Shown here: one piece after another, positions 25,754-34,075 of the stretch
Layout of the letters: each line of letters begins with the position of its first letter
Position numbering within the stretch: position 1 is the stretch's first letter
DNA from: Streptomyces sp. NBC_00370
Lineage (GTDB): Bacteria; Actinomycetota; Actinomycetes; Streptomycetales; Streptomycetaceae
DNA: 64,000 nt
NCBI RefSeq assembly: GCF_036084755.1
Contig: NZ_CP107968.1
Span: 5,790,501-5,854,500 of the forward strand
Reading direction: 5' to 3'
Position numbers and translations under genes: made by a program
The notes under the pieces: model-generated
The model's database searches: none
Seen by the model: only the letters and a program-made list of their open reading frames with translations
Told to the model about the DNA's origin: nothing

Positions 25754-28180
25754 TCAGCCCAACGGCAGCAGATAGAACATCCGGTCGCGTCCGACGACCA
25801 CGTCCCTGCCTGCGGCCAGGGCACGGTACGGCGCCTGGGCCACGGGTTCGGGCGCGGGTGCGGGCGACTGGCTCGGGGTCCCGCCCGCGTTCTGGAACTT
25901 CCACAGCCGGCGGCCGTCCGCCGCGTCGAACGCGGTCAGCTGCAGACCGTCCCCCGCGAGCAGTGTCCTGCCGCCGGCGACCGGCGTCACCGCCGGCACC
26001 CCGCTCCACACGGCGGCCTCCGTGGACCGCTTCCAGCGCGCCTCGCCGGTGGCCGGGTCGATCGCGTACACGTCCTGGAACCGGTTGGCGACATACAGCG
26101 TGGAGCCGTCGACGGCCCCGGTGCCGAAGGCCAGCGGCGCGGTCCCCGCGGCAGCGGCCCTGCCCTTCAGCAGCCAGCGCCGCTTGCCGTTCCCCGCGCC
26201 GACCGCGTACAGATCGGCGCCGGCGGCGCCGAACAGCAGCCCGGTGGCGTCCCCCGCCACGGCCCCGCGAGGTGTCACGGCGCCCAGCACCTTGGACCAC
26301 TTGCGGGCGCCCGTGGCCCGGTCGAAGGAGTGGAACATCGAGTGGCCCTTGGCCGCCTTGAGTTGGGCGGGCGTGAGCGACGCGCTGTCCTGGCGTACCA
26401 CGATCTCGTCGGGCAGCAGCGCGACGAGCTGGTACCTCGGGACGTGCGGCGCACGGCCGTTGGAGACGGCGGCGCGCCACAGCAGCTTGCGCCCGGTGAC
26501 GTCGTACGCGAACAGGTATGTACGGACGGCCGGTTTCGCGGCCGTACCCGTCTTCGCCGCGCCGGTGAGCCAGACGACCGAACCGGACTGACCGGTGATC
26601 CCGGACAGCTCCAGCGCGCCGCCGTCGGCGAGTTGGTCCGCGAACGGGACGTGGTGCCGGACCGCCCCGTCGACCGGCGAGAGCCAGCGGAACTCGTCGG
26701 CCCCGACGACGAAGACGAGCCCGTCGGGCGTCGGCTGCGCCCGTAGCACCGAGCCTGCCTCGGGCCGCTCCCAGCGGGCCCGCCCGGTGTGGACGTCGAC
26801 CAACGTGGTGGCGGCGGACGCCGTCAGGACGAGATACCGGTCCTGCAGCACGGCCGCGCTCGCCTCGGTCTTGTGCTGGTACGCCCACCGGGGCTCCGGC
26901 GGCACACCGGGAACAGCGACCCGTCGCGGGGCCGGCTTCGCCTTCGCGGGAGCGTCCTCCCCACCCGAGGCGAAGGCCAACACCCCGCCCCCGCCCAGCA
27001 CAAGCCCAGCAGCCCCGGCCAGCACCCCGGTAAGCAGAGAACGCCGGTCCACCCGCGCGACCGCGGGCCGGGTGGCGGGCGGCCGACCGGGCACGGGCGG
27101 CGGAGTCGGCCGAGCGACGGGAGGCGGCCCGGCGGCCGCGTGGGCGTGGGCGGCGGTGGTGGCCCCGTACGGGGCGGCGACCGGCGGGGCGGCGACCGGG
27201 GCGGCGGCAGGCGGCAGGGGAGCGGACGGCACTGCGGGCGCCGGCGCGGTCGCCGTGCCCAGGTCGGCCGTGTGCGGCGGCAGTTGCTGCTCCTGCGGCT
27301 CCAACGCCGCTACCGCCGAGGCCCGTTCCGCGACGGCCCTCTCCAGCCGTTCCGGCAGCCAGCCGGCCGACGCCAGGGCGTTCGCGCCCTCCAGCGCCAG
27401 GGCCGCCGCCACCTGGCCCGCCGTCGGGCGGCGGGCCGGTTCCTTCGCCAGACAGGAGGCGACCACCGGACGCAACTCGGCCGGCACGCCGTCGAGTCGG
27501 GCCTCCGCCCCGCCGATCTCCGTGCTGTCGGCGAACGGTGTCGTGCCCGTCGCCGCGTACGCCAGCAGCAGGCCCAGGACGAAGATGTCGGACGCCGTTC
27601 CCGGCTCGCCGCCCGCGACCTGTTCCGGGGTGAGGTAGCCGAGCCGTACCGACAGCCGGCCGCCCGCGTCCAGTCGCGCGGACGCCGCTGCGCCCAGGGC
27701 GCCGAAAGCCGTGAGGCGCGGGCCGTCGGCGGCCAGCAGGACGGTTTCGGCGGAGAGTCCCTGCAAAACCGTGCCCGCCGGGTGCACGCGGGCCAGGGTC
27801 TCGGCGAGTGCGGCGCCCAGTACCCGTACCGACCGCTCGGGCAGCGGCCCGGCGACGGCGATGGCCTCCGCGAGCGTCAGCCCCGGCACATAGGCGCTGG
27901 CCGCCCAGGGCGCGGGCTCCGCCGCCTCGTCCGTACGGGAGTCGAGCGGCGGGCGTACCCAGCCGCCGGAGAGCCGCTCGGCCGTGCGCACCTCGGCCTC
28001 GAACCGGCGGCGGAAGGCGGTCGCACCGGCCAGTTCGGGGCGGGCCACGGACAGGACGACCACGGCGGCGCCCTCGTCGGCGCCGCGCGCGAGATACTCC
28101 ACCGCGCTGGCGCTCGCGCCGCTGTGCGCGAGCAGTGTGTACGGCCCGACCTGACGTAAGACACGCCCTACCGGCTCCAT
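25754..28180 (-). CDS. membrane serine/threonine pseudokinase with PQQ-like beta-propeller domain
   Basis: An 808-residue protein. The N-terminal domain (about 11-265) has the outline of a bacterial STPK, including SAYVPGLTLAEAI, YLTPEQVAGG and SDIFVLGLLLAYAATGTTPF. However, the VAIK lysine is absent (VVVLSVARPE), HRDLKPxN is replaced by LQGLSAETVLL and DFG by AFG (158-160). A Pro/Ala-rich segment (about 300-375) precedes one transmembrane segment (about 380-403). The C-terminal 390 residues contain at least six PQQ-like blades (VDVHTGRARWE, YDVTGRKLLW, FDRATGARKW, GAGNGKRRW, IDPATGEARW, FDAADGRRLW) and should lie outside the cell. This looks like a ligand-binding propeller coupled to a non-catalytic kinase fold. 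Confidence 0.88.
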   Translation of the reverse strand: MEPVGRVLRQVGPYTLLAHSGASASAVEYLARGADEGAAVVVLSVARPELAGATAFRRRFEAEVRTAERLSGGWVRPPLDSRTDEAAEPAPWAASAYVPGLTLAEAIAVAGPLPERSVRVLGAALAETLARVHPAGTVLQGLSAETVLLAADGPRLTAFGALGAAASARLDAGGRLSVRLGYLTPEQVAGGEPGTASDIFVLGLLLAYAATGTTPFADSTEIGGAEARLDGVPAELRPVVASCLAKEPARRPTAGQVAAALALEGANALASAGWLPERLERAVAERASAVAALEPQEQQLPPHTADLGTATAPAPAVPSAPLPPAAAPVAAPPVAAPYGATTAAHAHAAAGPPPVARPTPPPVPGRPPATRPAVARVDRRSLLTGVLAGAAGLVLGGGGVLAFASGGEDAPAKAKPAPRRVAVPGVPPEPRWAYQHKTEASAAVLQDRYLVLTASAATTLVDVHTGRARWERPEAGSVLRAQPTPDGLVFVVGADEFRWLSPVDGAVRHHVPFADQLADGGALELSGITGQSGSVVWLTGAAKTGTAAKPAVRTYLFAYDVTGRKLLWRAAVSNGRAPHVPRYQLVALLPDEIVVRQDSASLTPAQLKAAKGHSMFHSFDRATGARKWSKVLGAVTPRGAVAGDATGLLFGAAGADLYAVGAGNGKRRWLLKGRAAAAGTAPLAFGTGAVDGSTLYVANRFQDVYAIDPATGEARWKRSTEAAVWSGVPAVTPVAGGRTLLAGDGLQLTAFDAADGRRLWKFQNAGGTPSQSPAPAPEPVAQAPYRALAAGRDVVVGRDRMFYLLPLG

Positions 28181-28216
28181 GGCGAGCCTCCCCCTGGTGA
28201 CACGGTGCTCGCGATC

Positions 28217-28492
28217 TTATGGCGTGCTGTTCGGTTTCGACCAGGGCCACTTCAGGGTGCGGGGCTCGTGTCCCTCGGGCACGTACTCGTACGTCCAGCC
28301 GCGCTGCAGCCCGAGCCGCTTGGTGTATCCGGCGGGGGTGCGGCGGTACGAGTGGATCGTGGGCGGCCCGCCGTCGGTGTCCGGGACCGGCAGGTCGTAC
28401 CACTTGGGCGGCTGGCCCGTGGGACCCGGCATGACGGGCAGCACGCGTCCGTCCAGCGGCCCGCCGACAAAGAGGGTGTTTTCGTTTCTCAC
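28217..28492 (-). CDS. small conserved hypothetical protein
   Basis: A 91-residue Pro/Gly-rich protein starting at GTG 28492 with NENTLFVGGPLDGRVLPV and ending KWPWSKPNSTP. The FVGGPLDG start is a recurring motif in small Streptomyces proteins of unknown function. It sits between the TetR gene (15 bases) and the pseudokinase gene (36 bases) on the same strand and may be cotranscribed. Function unknown. Confidence 0.6.
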   Translation of the reverse strand: MRNENTLFVGGPLDGRVLPVMPGPTGQPPKWYDLPVPDTDGGPPTIHSYRRTPAGYTKRLGLQRGWTYEYVPEGHEPRTLKWPWSKPNSTP

Positions 28493-28506
28493 CCGCCCAG
28501 TCTCGC

Positions 28507-29238
28507 TCAGCGCGCCTGGATCGCCTCGCCCACGAGCGGCACCACCCGCCGGGCCAGCGTCCCCACCGGGCCGTCCGGGTCCTCGTGGCGTACGAGGACG
28601 CGCACCGCGAGCGCCGTCTCCTCGTCGGTGGCGGCCGTCGCGACGAGCAGTGCGACGAGATGGTCGACCAGCCAGTTCCGCAATTCGTCGGCCGGCGGCT
28701 GCTTGTTCTCGTCCAGCCATATGAGTGACGCCGACTCGACCGCGGCGATCCACGTCCGCACCATCATCCGCATCCGGGGCCCCGGCGCCGCCCCGCCCGC
28801 AGGCGCGATGTGCAGCAGGATCTGCTCGGCCGCAGCCCTGCGCACCTCGTCCACGATCGCGGTGGTGCGGGAGGTCTCGCAGACGCTGCCGCCCTGCAAC
28901 AGCGCGCTGAACCCGGCGTCGTGCTGGTCGACGAAGGACAGGTACCGGTCGAGGACCCGCTTGAGCCGTTCGGTGGGCGGCCCGGTCTGCGGTTCGGTGA
29001 AGCACAGCTCCAGCTGGTCGACGGACGAGCGCAGCGCGGCCTCGTACAACTGCTGCTTGCCGCCGGGGAAGTAGCGGTAGACCAGCGGCCGGGACACCCC
29101 GGCCGCCGCCGCCACGTCGTCCAGGGCGACGTCCTCGGGCGCCTGGTGCGCGAAGAGCGTCAGGGCGGCGTCGAGGAGTTGGGTGCGGCGCGCCTCGACG
29201 CTGAGCCGTCGGTACGCGGGCGTGGCTGGCGCGGTCAT
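28507..29238 (-). CDS. TetR-family transcriptional regulator
   Basis: A 243-residue repressor-type regulator. The N-terminal HTH (about 15-60) reads RRTQLLDAALTLFAHQ, DVAAAAGVSRPLVYRYFPGGKQQLYEAAL; the helical C-terminal ligand domain follows. ATG at 29238 is chosen, as family members begin near this residue. It lies 59 bases downstream of the AurF-like diiron gene on the same strand, so it may be cotranscribed with it and control the diiron pair. Confidence 0.9.
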   Translation of the reverse strand: MTAPATPAYRRLSVEARRTQLLDAALTLFAHQAPEDVALDDVAAAAGVSRPLVYRYFPGGKQQLYEAALRSSVDQLELCFTEPQTGPPTERLKRVLDRYLSFVDQHDAGFSALLQGGSVCETSRTTAIVDEVRRAAAEQILLHIAPAGGAAPGPRMRMMVRTWIAAVESASLIWLDENKQPPADELRNWLVDHLVALLVATAATDEETALAVRVLVRHEDPDGPVGTLARRVVPLVGEAIQAR

Positions 29239-29297
29239 GTTCCGCAGCGTAATCGCATCGCCTGTGTCCGGTACCGCGGCCGACCGGCTCCGCGCGG

Positions 29298-30233
29298 TCA
29301 GGCGAGCAGCCCTGAGGAGCGCCACAGCTTGCGTCCGGGGCCGCGCAGCACCCCGATGTCGTCCAGGAAGTCGGTGAGTTTCCTGGCGCCCGACTGCATG
29401 ACCTCACGCCGGTGGCCGCTGGCCCGCACCTGCGCGACGGCCTCGCGGCGGTCGAGCCCCACGTTGTCGTACACCTGCGGATTGACGAAGCAGACGGAGA
29501 AGACCCGGGCCGCCTGGCCGCTGCTGAGCCGGGTGAACTCCTGTTCCCAGCGCGGCGCCGTCACCATCTGGCGGCGCAGCTCCTCCCGGGCGTACCGGAC
29601 ATGGCGGGCCTCCTCGACGACATGGACCCGGGTCACTCCGCGCACCAGCGTCTGCACCCGCTCGTCGGGGAAGGTCAGCCGCTGCATCCAGTCGAGGATC
29701 TCCTCACCGAGCAGGGTCGCGGCGAACGAACCCGGCGTGGTGGAGACGGTCTTGAGGACGCGCGCCAGATTGTGGTGGAAGCGCGGCACGGGGTACGACG
29801 GGGCGCCGCCCTTCTGGATCATCCGCGCGAACATCATCGAGTGCCGGCACTCGTCGGCTATCTCCGTGAGCGCGTACCTGACGTGGCTGCTGGTCACCGA
29901 CTTGTCGTAGATGTGCCGGACCAGCAGCTGCATCAGGATGATCTCGAACCAGATGCCGAGCGAGGCGAGCGACGCCGCCTCGTGCCTGGCCAGGTCCATC
30001 CGCTGCTCCTGCGACATCTTCCGCCACAGCGGGGTGTCGTAGAGGGAGACCAGCTCGGGCGGCCAGAACCACTTGCCGTCCTCGATCGGCGCGTCCCAGT
30101 CGAGTTCCTTGTCCGGGTCGAAGGAGTGCTTCGCCGACGATTCGAGCAGCCGCCGGGCGACCTGCTCGCGGTCGCGTAGCGGGCCCAGGGCGTCGCGGAG
30201 CAGCTGCACGTCGCGTTCGGTCACTGCTGTCAT
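29298..30233 (-). CDS. AurF-like non-heme diiron oxygenase
   Basis: A 311-residue soluble enzyme of the p-aminobenzoate N-oxygenase (AurF) family. The diiron ligands are visible as two ExxH pairs, Glu128/His131 in ADECRH and Glu208/His211 in VEEARH, with additional acids at about Glu97 and Glu177/178. ATG at 30233 follows GAGGTG; the longer in-frame extension to 30392 runs through the intergenic region. AurF itself oxidises an aryl amine to a nitro group; the substrate here is unknown. It diverges from another diiron protein gene. Confidence 0.85.
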   Translation of the reverse strand: MTAVTERDVQLLRDALGPLRDREQVARRLLESSAKHSFDPDKELDWDAPIEDGKWFWPPELVSLYDTPLWRKMSQEQRMDLARHEAASLASLGIWFEIILMQLLVRHIYDKSVTSSHVRYALTEIADECRHSMMFARMIQKGGAPSYPVPRFHHNLARVLKTVSTTPGSFAATLLGEEILDWMQRLTFPDERVQTLVRGVTRVHVVEEARHVRYAREELRRQMVTAPRWEQEFTRLSSGQAARVFSVCFVNPQVYDNVGLDRREAVAQVRASGHRREVMQSGARKLTDFLDDIGVLRGPGRKLWRSSGLLA

Positions 30234-30471
30234 GGCTGAGCGCACCTCGCACCTCGGGACGGGACCGGTGGGTGTTACCGGCGGTACCCTTATAAGACCG
30301 CGTGTCAGTAAGGACGTCAATCCCCCCGGCGCGAGTTGTGCGCCGGCAGGGCGCCCGGCCTCGTGCCTACTTGTTGACTCCGGGTCTACCAACGTGTGAG
30401 CCTGCCAACAGTCCAGCCGACGAGGGTACTTACACCACCGTGAGGCCCGTGAGGCCGAGGAGCTGCTGCCT
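30234..30471. promoter_or_regulatory. divergent promoter region between two diiron genes, with small palindrome
   Basis: 238 bases separate the two divergent diiron genes. TACCG-g-CGGTA at 30276-30286 is a perfect odd-length palindrome and a candidate site for the nearby TetR regulator. The assignment of the operator is inference; no promoter elements were fixed. Confidence 0.4.
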
Positions 30472-31575
30472 GTGTCGACGCACGACCTCTACACCGACGC
30501 CCCCGAAGAGTCCGTCTGGCAGGTCCCCGCCGCGGGCTCGGCCCGCTTCCAGTGGGACTACGACGACGGCCGTGACCGGCTCCTCGCCCTCTACCAGAAG
30601 GGCAAGGACAAGCAGTGGGACGGCGCCCGGCGCATCGACTGGGAGCTGGAGGTCGACCCGTACGACCCCCTCGGCACCCCCGACGAGGCGCTGAACCTCT
30701 ACGGCACCCGCTACTGGGCCAAGATGACCGACAAGGACAAGGGCGAGCTGCGCAAGCACTACACCGCCTGGCAGTTCAGCCAGTTCCTGCACGGCGAACA
30801 GGGCGCGATGGTGTGCGCGGCGCGGATCGTCGAGTCGGCGCCCGACCTCGACGCGAAGTTCTACTCGGCCACCCAGACCATGGACGAGGCCAGGCACGCC
30901 GAGATCTACGGCCGGTTCCTGCACGAGAAGGTCGGGATGCTCTACCCGATCAACGACAACTTGCAGGCCCTGCTGGGCGACACACTGCGCGACTCCCGCT
31001 GGGACATGCCCTACCTCGGCATGCAGGTGCTCATCGAGGGCCTGGCGCTCGCCGCCTTCGGAATGATCCGCGACACCACCAACAAGCCGCTGCCGAAGCA
31101 GATCCTCGCGTACGTCATGCAGGACGAGGCCCGGCATGTCGCCTTCGGCCGGATGGCGCTGCGCGACTACTACAAGCAGCTCACCGACGCCGAACTGCGC
31201 GAGCGCGAGGAGTTCGTCATCGAGGGCTGCTACCTGATGCGTGACCGGCTGCGCGGGGTGGAGGTGCTGGAGAACTTCGGCGTGCCGAAGGCGGAGGCCG
31301 AGGAGTTCTCCGAACAGTCCGAGTTCCTCCAGCTGTTCAGGAAGCTGCTGTTCAGCCGGATCGTGCCGTGCGTCAAGGACATCGGCCTGTGGGGCGAGCG
31401 GCTGCAGAAGGCCTATCTGGACATGGGGGTCTTCGACCTCGGCGACTCGAACCTGGACCTGCTGATGACCCAGGACGAGGAGATAGCCGAACAGCTCGAC
31501 AAGGAACGCTTCGCCGCCGAGGAGCGGGAGCGGGTCGCCGAGGTGACGGACGCGATAGCGGAGGGCGGGAGTTGA
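30472..31575 (+). CDS. ferritin-like diiron-carboxylate protein
   Basis: A 367-residue protein with a four-helix ferritin-like diiron core: Glu109 (HGEQG), Glu139/His142 (MDEARH), Glu189 (LIEGLALAAF) and Glu219/His222 (MQDEARH) are the expected six ligands. It resembles diiron oxygenase or R2-like proteins rather than storage ferritins, and it carries an acidic helical tail. GTG at 30472 has AGGAG about 10 bases upstream. It is divergent from the AurF-like gene. Reaction unknown; an oxygenase that works with its neighbour is a reasonable guess. Confidence 0.85.
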   Translation: MSTHDLYTDAPEESVWQVPAAGSARFQWDYDDGRDRLLALYQKGKDKQWDGARRIDWELEVDPYDPLGTPDEALNLYGTRYWAKMTDKDKGELRKHYTAWQFSQFLHGEQGAMVCAARIVESAPDLDAKFYSATQTMDEARHAEIYGRFLHEKVGMLYPINDNLQALLGDTLRDSRWDMPYLGMQVLIEGLALAAFGMIRDTTNKPLPKQILAYVMQDEARHVAFGRMALRDYYKQLTDAELREREEFVIEGCYLMRDRLRGVEVLENFGVPKAEAEEFSEQSEFLQLFRKLLFSRIVPCVKDIGLWGERLQKAYLDMGVFDLGDSNLDLLMTQDEEIAEQLDKERFAAEERERVAEVTDAIAEGGS

Positions 31576-31612
31576 CGTCGCCGGGCCGGGCAGCCGGGAA
31601 AGGGAGGTGCAG

Positions 31613-32563
31613 TTGACCGGACGGACCACCAGGATGGATGACATGCCTGCCACTTCGGGATTCACCCCGCCCCCCGGTTCGGCCGCCGCTTCCCGCACGG
31701 CCGGCCGCCGCAGCCTCGAAGGGCTGGCGACGGGCGACGCGTTCGGTGAGCGCTGGTTCCCGCTCTTCCGCGCGCACGCCACCGCCGTGGCGGAGATCGC
31801 GGCCCGGCGCACCCCGCCGGAGCCGCACTGGCCCTGGACGGACGACACGGCGATGGCCCTCGCGATCCTGCGGATCCTCGAAGAGCGCGGCGCCGTCGAC
31901 CAGGACCTGCTGGCACTCCACTTCGCCCTCGCCTTCGAGACGGACCAGGCGCGCGGCTACGGCCACGGCATGCACCTGCTGCTGCCCGCCCTGCTGCACG
32001 AACCCGAGAGCTGGCGCACCCTCGCGCCGCGCCTGTTCGACGGCGGGAGCCTCGGCAACGGCGCCGCGATGCGGGTGGCGCCGCTGGGCGCGTGGTTCGC
32101 CGACGACCTCGGCCGGGTGACGGAGCAGGCCACGCTGTCCGCCGAGGTGACCCACGCCCACCCGCAGGGCGTCGCAGGCGCGGTGGCGGTCGCCGTCGCC
32201 GCCGCGCTGTCGGCCCGGCACGAACTGTCCCTGGACGCGGTCACGGACGCGACACCGCCGGGCGCGGTACGGGACGGCCTGGCCCGAGCGGCGAAGCTGC
32301 CGCCCGGCACGGCACCCGCCGAGGCCGCCGAGGTGCTGGGCAACGGCAGCCGCATCCGCGCCGACGACACGGTGCCCTTCGCCGTCTGGACGGCGGCCCG
32401 GCACAGCGACGACCTGACGGCCGCCCTGTGGGCGACGGCCGAGGCACTGGGGGACGTCGACACGACCTGCGCCATCACCGGCGGCATCGTGGCCGCGCGC
32501 ACCGGGACGGACGGGCTGCCGCGGGAGTGGCTGGAGCGACGCGAAGCGCTGCGGTCCGCCTGA
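31613..32563 (+). CDS. ADP-ribosylglycohydrolase family protein
   Basis: A protein of about 316 residues with the metal-binding motifs of the ADP-ribosylglycohydrolase (DraG/ARH) fold: WPWTDDTAMA near residue 75, GNGAAMRVAPLGAWF in the middle and GDVDTTCAITGGIVAA near the end, which together bind two Mg ions. The family removes ADP-ribose from proteins or small molecules; the substrate here is unknown. The start is uncertain: TTG at 31613 is well placed after GGGAGG; GTG 31607 and ATG 31634 are alternatives. Confidence 0.88.
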   Translation: MTGRTTRMDDMPATSGFTPPPGSAAASRTAGRRSLEGLATGDAFGERWFPLFRAHATAVAEIAARRTPPEPHWPWTDDTAMALAILRILEERGAVDQDLLALHFALAFETDQARGYGHGMHLLLPALLHEPESWRTLAPRLFDGGSLGNGAAMRVAPLGAWFADDLGRVTEQATLSAEVTHAHPQGVAGAVAVAVAAALSARHELSLDAVTDATPPGAVRDGLARAAKLPPGTAPAEAAEVLGNGSRIRADDTVPFAVWTAARHSDDLTAALWATAEALGDVDTTCAITGGIVAARTGTDGLPREWLERREALRSA

Positions 32564-32617
32564 CCCACGGCCCGGTCTCGCCGCTGGGTCACGGCCCGAT
32601 CCCGTCGGCGGGTCCGG

Positions 32618-34075
32618 TCAGCGCAGCGCCTCCTCCATCACCGCCCGCGCGATCGGCGCCGCGTCCCCGCCGCCACTGATGTCCGCCCGGTCGGCCTTCG
32701 CGTCCTCGACCACCACGGCGACCGCCACCGCGGGCTGCGCCGCGTCGTCCGCCTGCGCCCAGGCGATGAACCAGGCGTACGGCGTACCGGAGTTGCCGAT
32801 GCCGTGCTGCGCCGTGCCGGTCTTGCCGCCGACCGTCGCGCCGTCGATCGCCGCGTTCGTCCCCGTACCGTTCGCCACGACGTCGACCATCATCTGCCGC
32901 AGCCGCTGGGCCGTGCCCGGGTTCATCGGCCGGTCGTAGGTGTGCCCGCCGGTACGGGAGACGACGTCGCCGTCCGACGCCGTCGTACGGTCCACCAGAT
33001 GCGGGGAGCGCAATTCGCCGCCGTTGGCGACCGCGGCGGCGACCATCGCCATCTGCAGCGGGGTGGCGCGGGTGTCGAACTGCCCGATCGAGGACAGCGC
33101 CAGCTGGTCGTCGCTCATGTGCGTGTCGAAGTTGGAGGCGGCGACGCCCGAGGGGATCTCGATACCGGTGTCGTTGAAGCCGAACTTCTCGACCGTGTCC
33201 ACCATCTTCGACAGCCCCACCTTCACCCCGAGCCCGGCCATCACCGAGTTGCAGGACCAGGTGATCGCGTAGTCCAGCGACGCGTCGTCGCAGCCCTCGG
33301 CCTCGTTCGGCAGCGTGGTGGTCGTGCCGGGCAGGACGTACGGCTCGCCGATGCCGGTCGGGGCCGAGGGGTCGCGCACCTTCCCGGACTCCAGCGCCGC
33401 GGCGGCGGTGACGATCTTGAAGGCCGAGCCGGGCGGATAGGTCTGCCGGATCGCGCGGTTGAGCATCGGCTGGGTGATCTCGCCGTTGAGCCGGGACCAG
33501 GCGGTCGTGACGGCCGTGCCGGTGCCGGAGAGCTGCGTGGGGTCGTACGAGGGGCTGCTGACCAGCGCGAGGATCTTGCCGGTCGCCGGCTCGATCGCGG
33601 CGACGGCGCCCCTGCGGCCCGCGAGCCCGCTGAAGGCGACCCGCTGCATCGAGGGCCGTACGGTGGTGACGACCCGGCCGCCGGGCTGCCGGCCGTGCGT
33701 GGTCTCGTTCCACAGCGGCAGCGGGGCCAGCATCGGGTCGGTGCCGGACAGCACGCCGTCCTCGGCGTTCTCGATCAGCGTCGTGCCGTACGTCTGCGAG
33801 GCGTAGCCGGTGACCGGGGCGTACAACGGCCCCTGTGTGTAGGTGCGTTCGAAGCGCAACTGCTGGCCGGTGTCCCTGGACCCGGTGACGGAGACGCCGC
33901 CGACCAGGATCTCGCCGCGCGGCTGCGCGTAACGGGCCACGATGTCACGGCGGTTGGCGGGGTTCTTGTCGTACGCGTCGGCCTCGAACACCTGCACCCG
34001 GGCCGCGTTGACCAGCAGGGCGACGAGCAGCAGCAGACAGAAGACGGCGGCGTGCCGGATATGACGGAGCATCAC
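32618..34075 (-). CDS. pbpA: penicillin-binding protein 2 family transpeptidase
   Basis: A 485-residue class B penicillin-binding protein that cross-links peptidoglycan. It has one N-terminal membrane anchor (about 9-25), a dimerization region, and the transpeptidase domain with Ser217 in PPGSAFK, SCN (274-276) and GGKTGTA near residue 411. ATG at 34075 overlaps the stop of the SEDS gene by four bases, so glycosyltransferase and transpeptidase are co-translated as a pair like RodA-PBP2. Convergent with the ADP-ribosylglycohydrolase gene. Confidence 0.92.
   Translation of the reverse strand: MMLRHIRHAAVFCLLLLVALLVNAARVQVFEADAYDKNPANRRDIVARYAQPRGEILVGGVSVTGSRDTGQQLRFERTYTQGPLYAPVTGYASQTYGTTLIENAEDGVLSGTDPMLAPLPLWNETTHGRQPGGRVVTTVRPSMQRVAFSGLAGRRGAVAAIEPATGKILALVSSPSYDPTQLSGTGTAVTTAWSRLNGEITQPMLNRAIRQTYPPGSAFKIVTAAAALESGKVRDPSAPTGIGEPYVLPGTTTTLPNEAEGCDDASLDYAITWSCNSVMAGLGVKVGLSKMVDTVEKFGFNDTGIEIPSGVAASNFDTHMSDDQLALSSIGQFDTRATPLQMAMVAAAVANGGELRSPHLVDRTTASDGDVVSRTGGHTYDRPMNPGTAQRLRQMMVDVVANGTGTNAAIDGATVGGKTGTAQHGIGNSGTPYAWFIAWAQADDAAQPAVAVAVVVEDAKADRADISGGGDAAPIARAVMEEALR

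Noticed and set aside
30430-31848. Minus-strand frame opposite the ferritin-like gene
   Set aside because: The plus-strand protein has all diiron ligands; the antisense has none.
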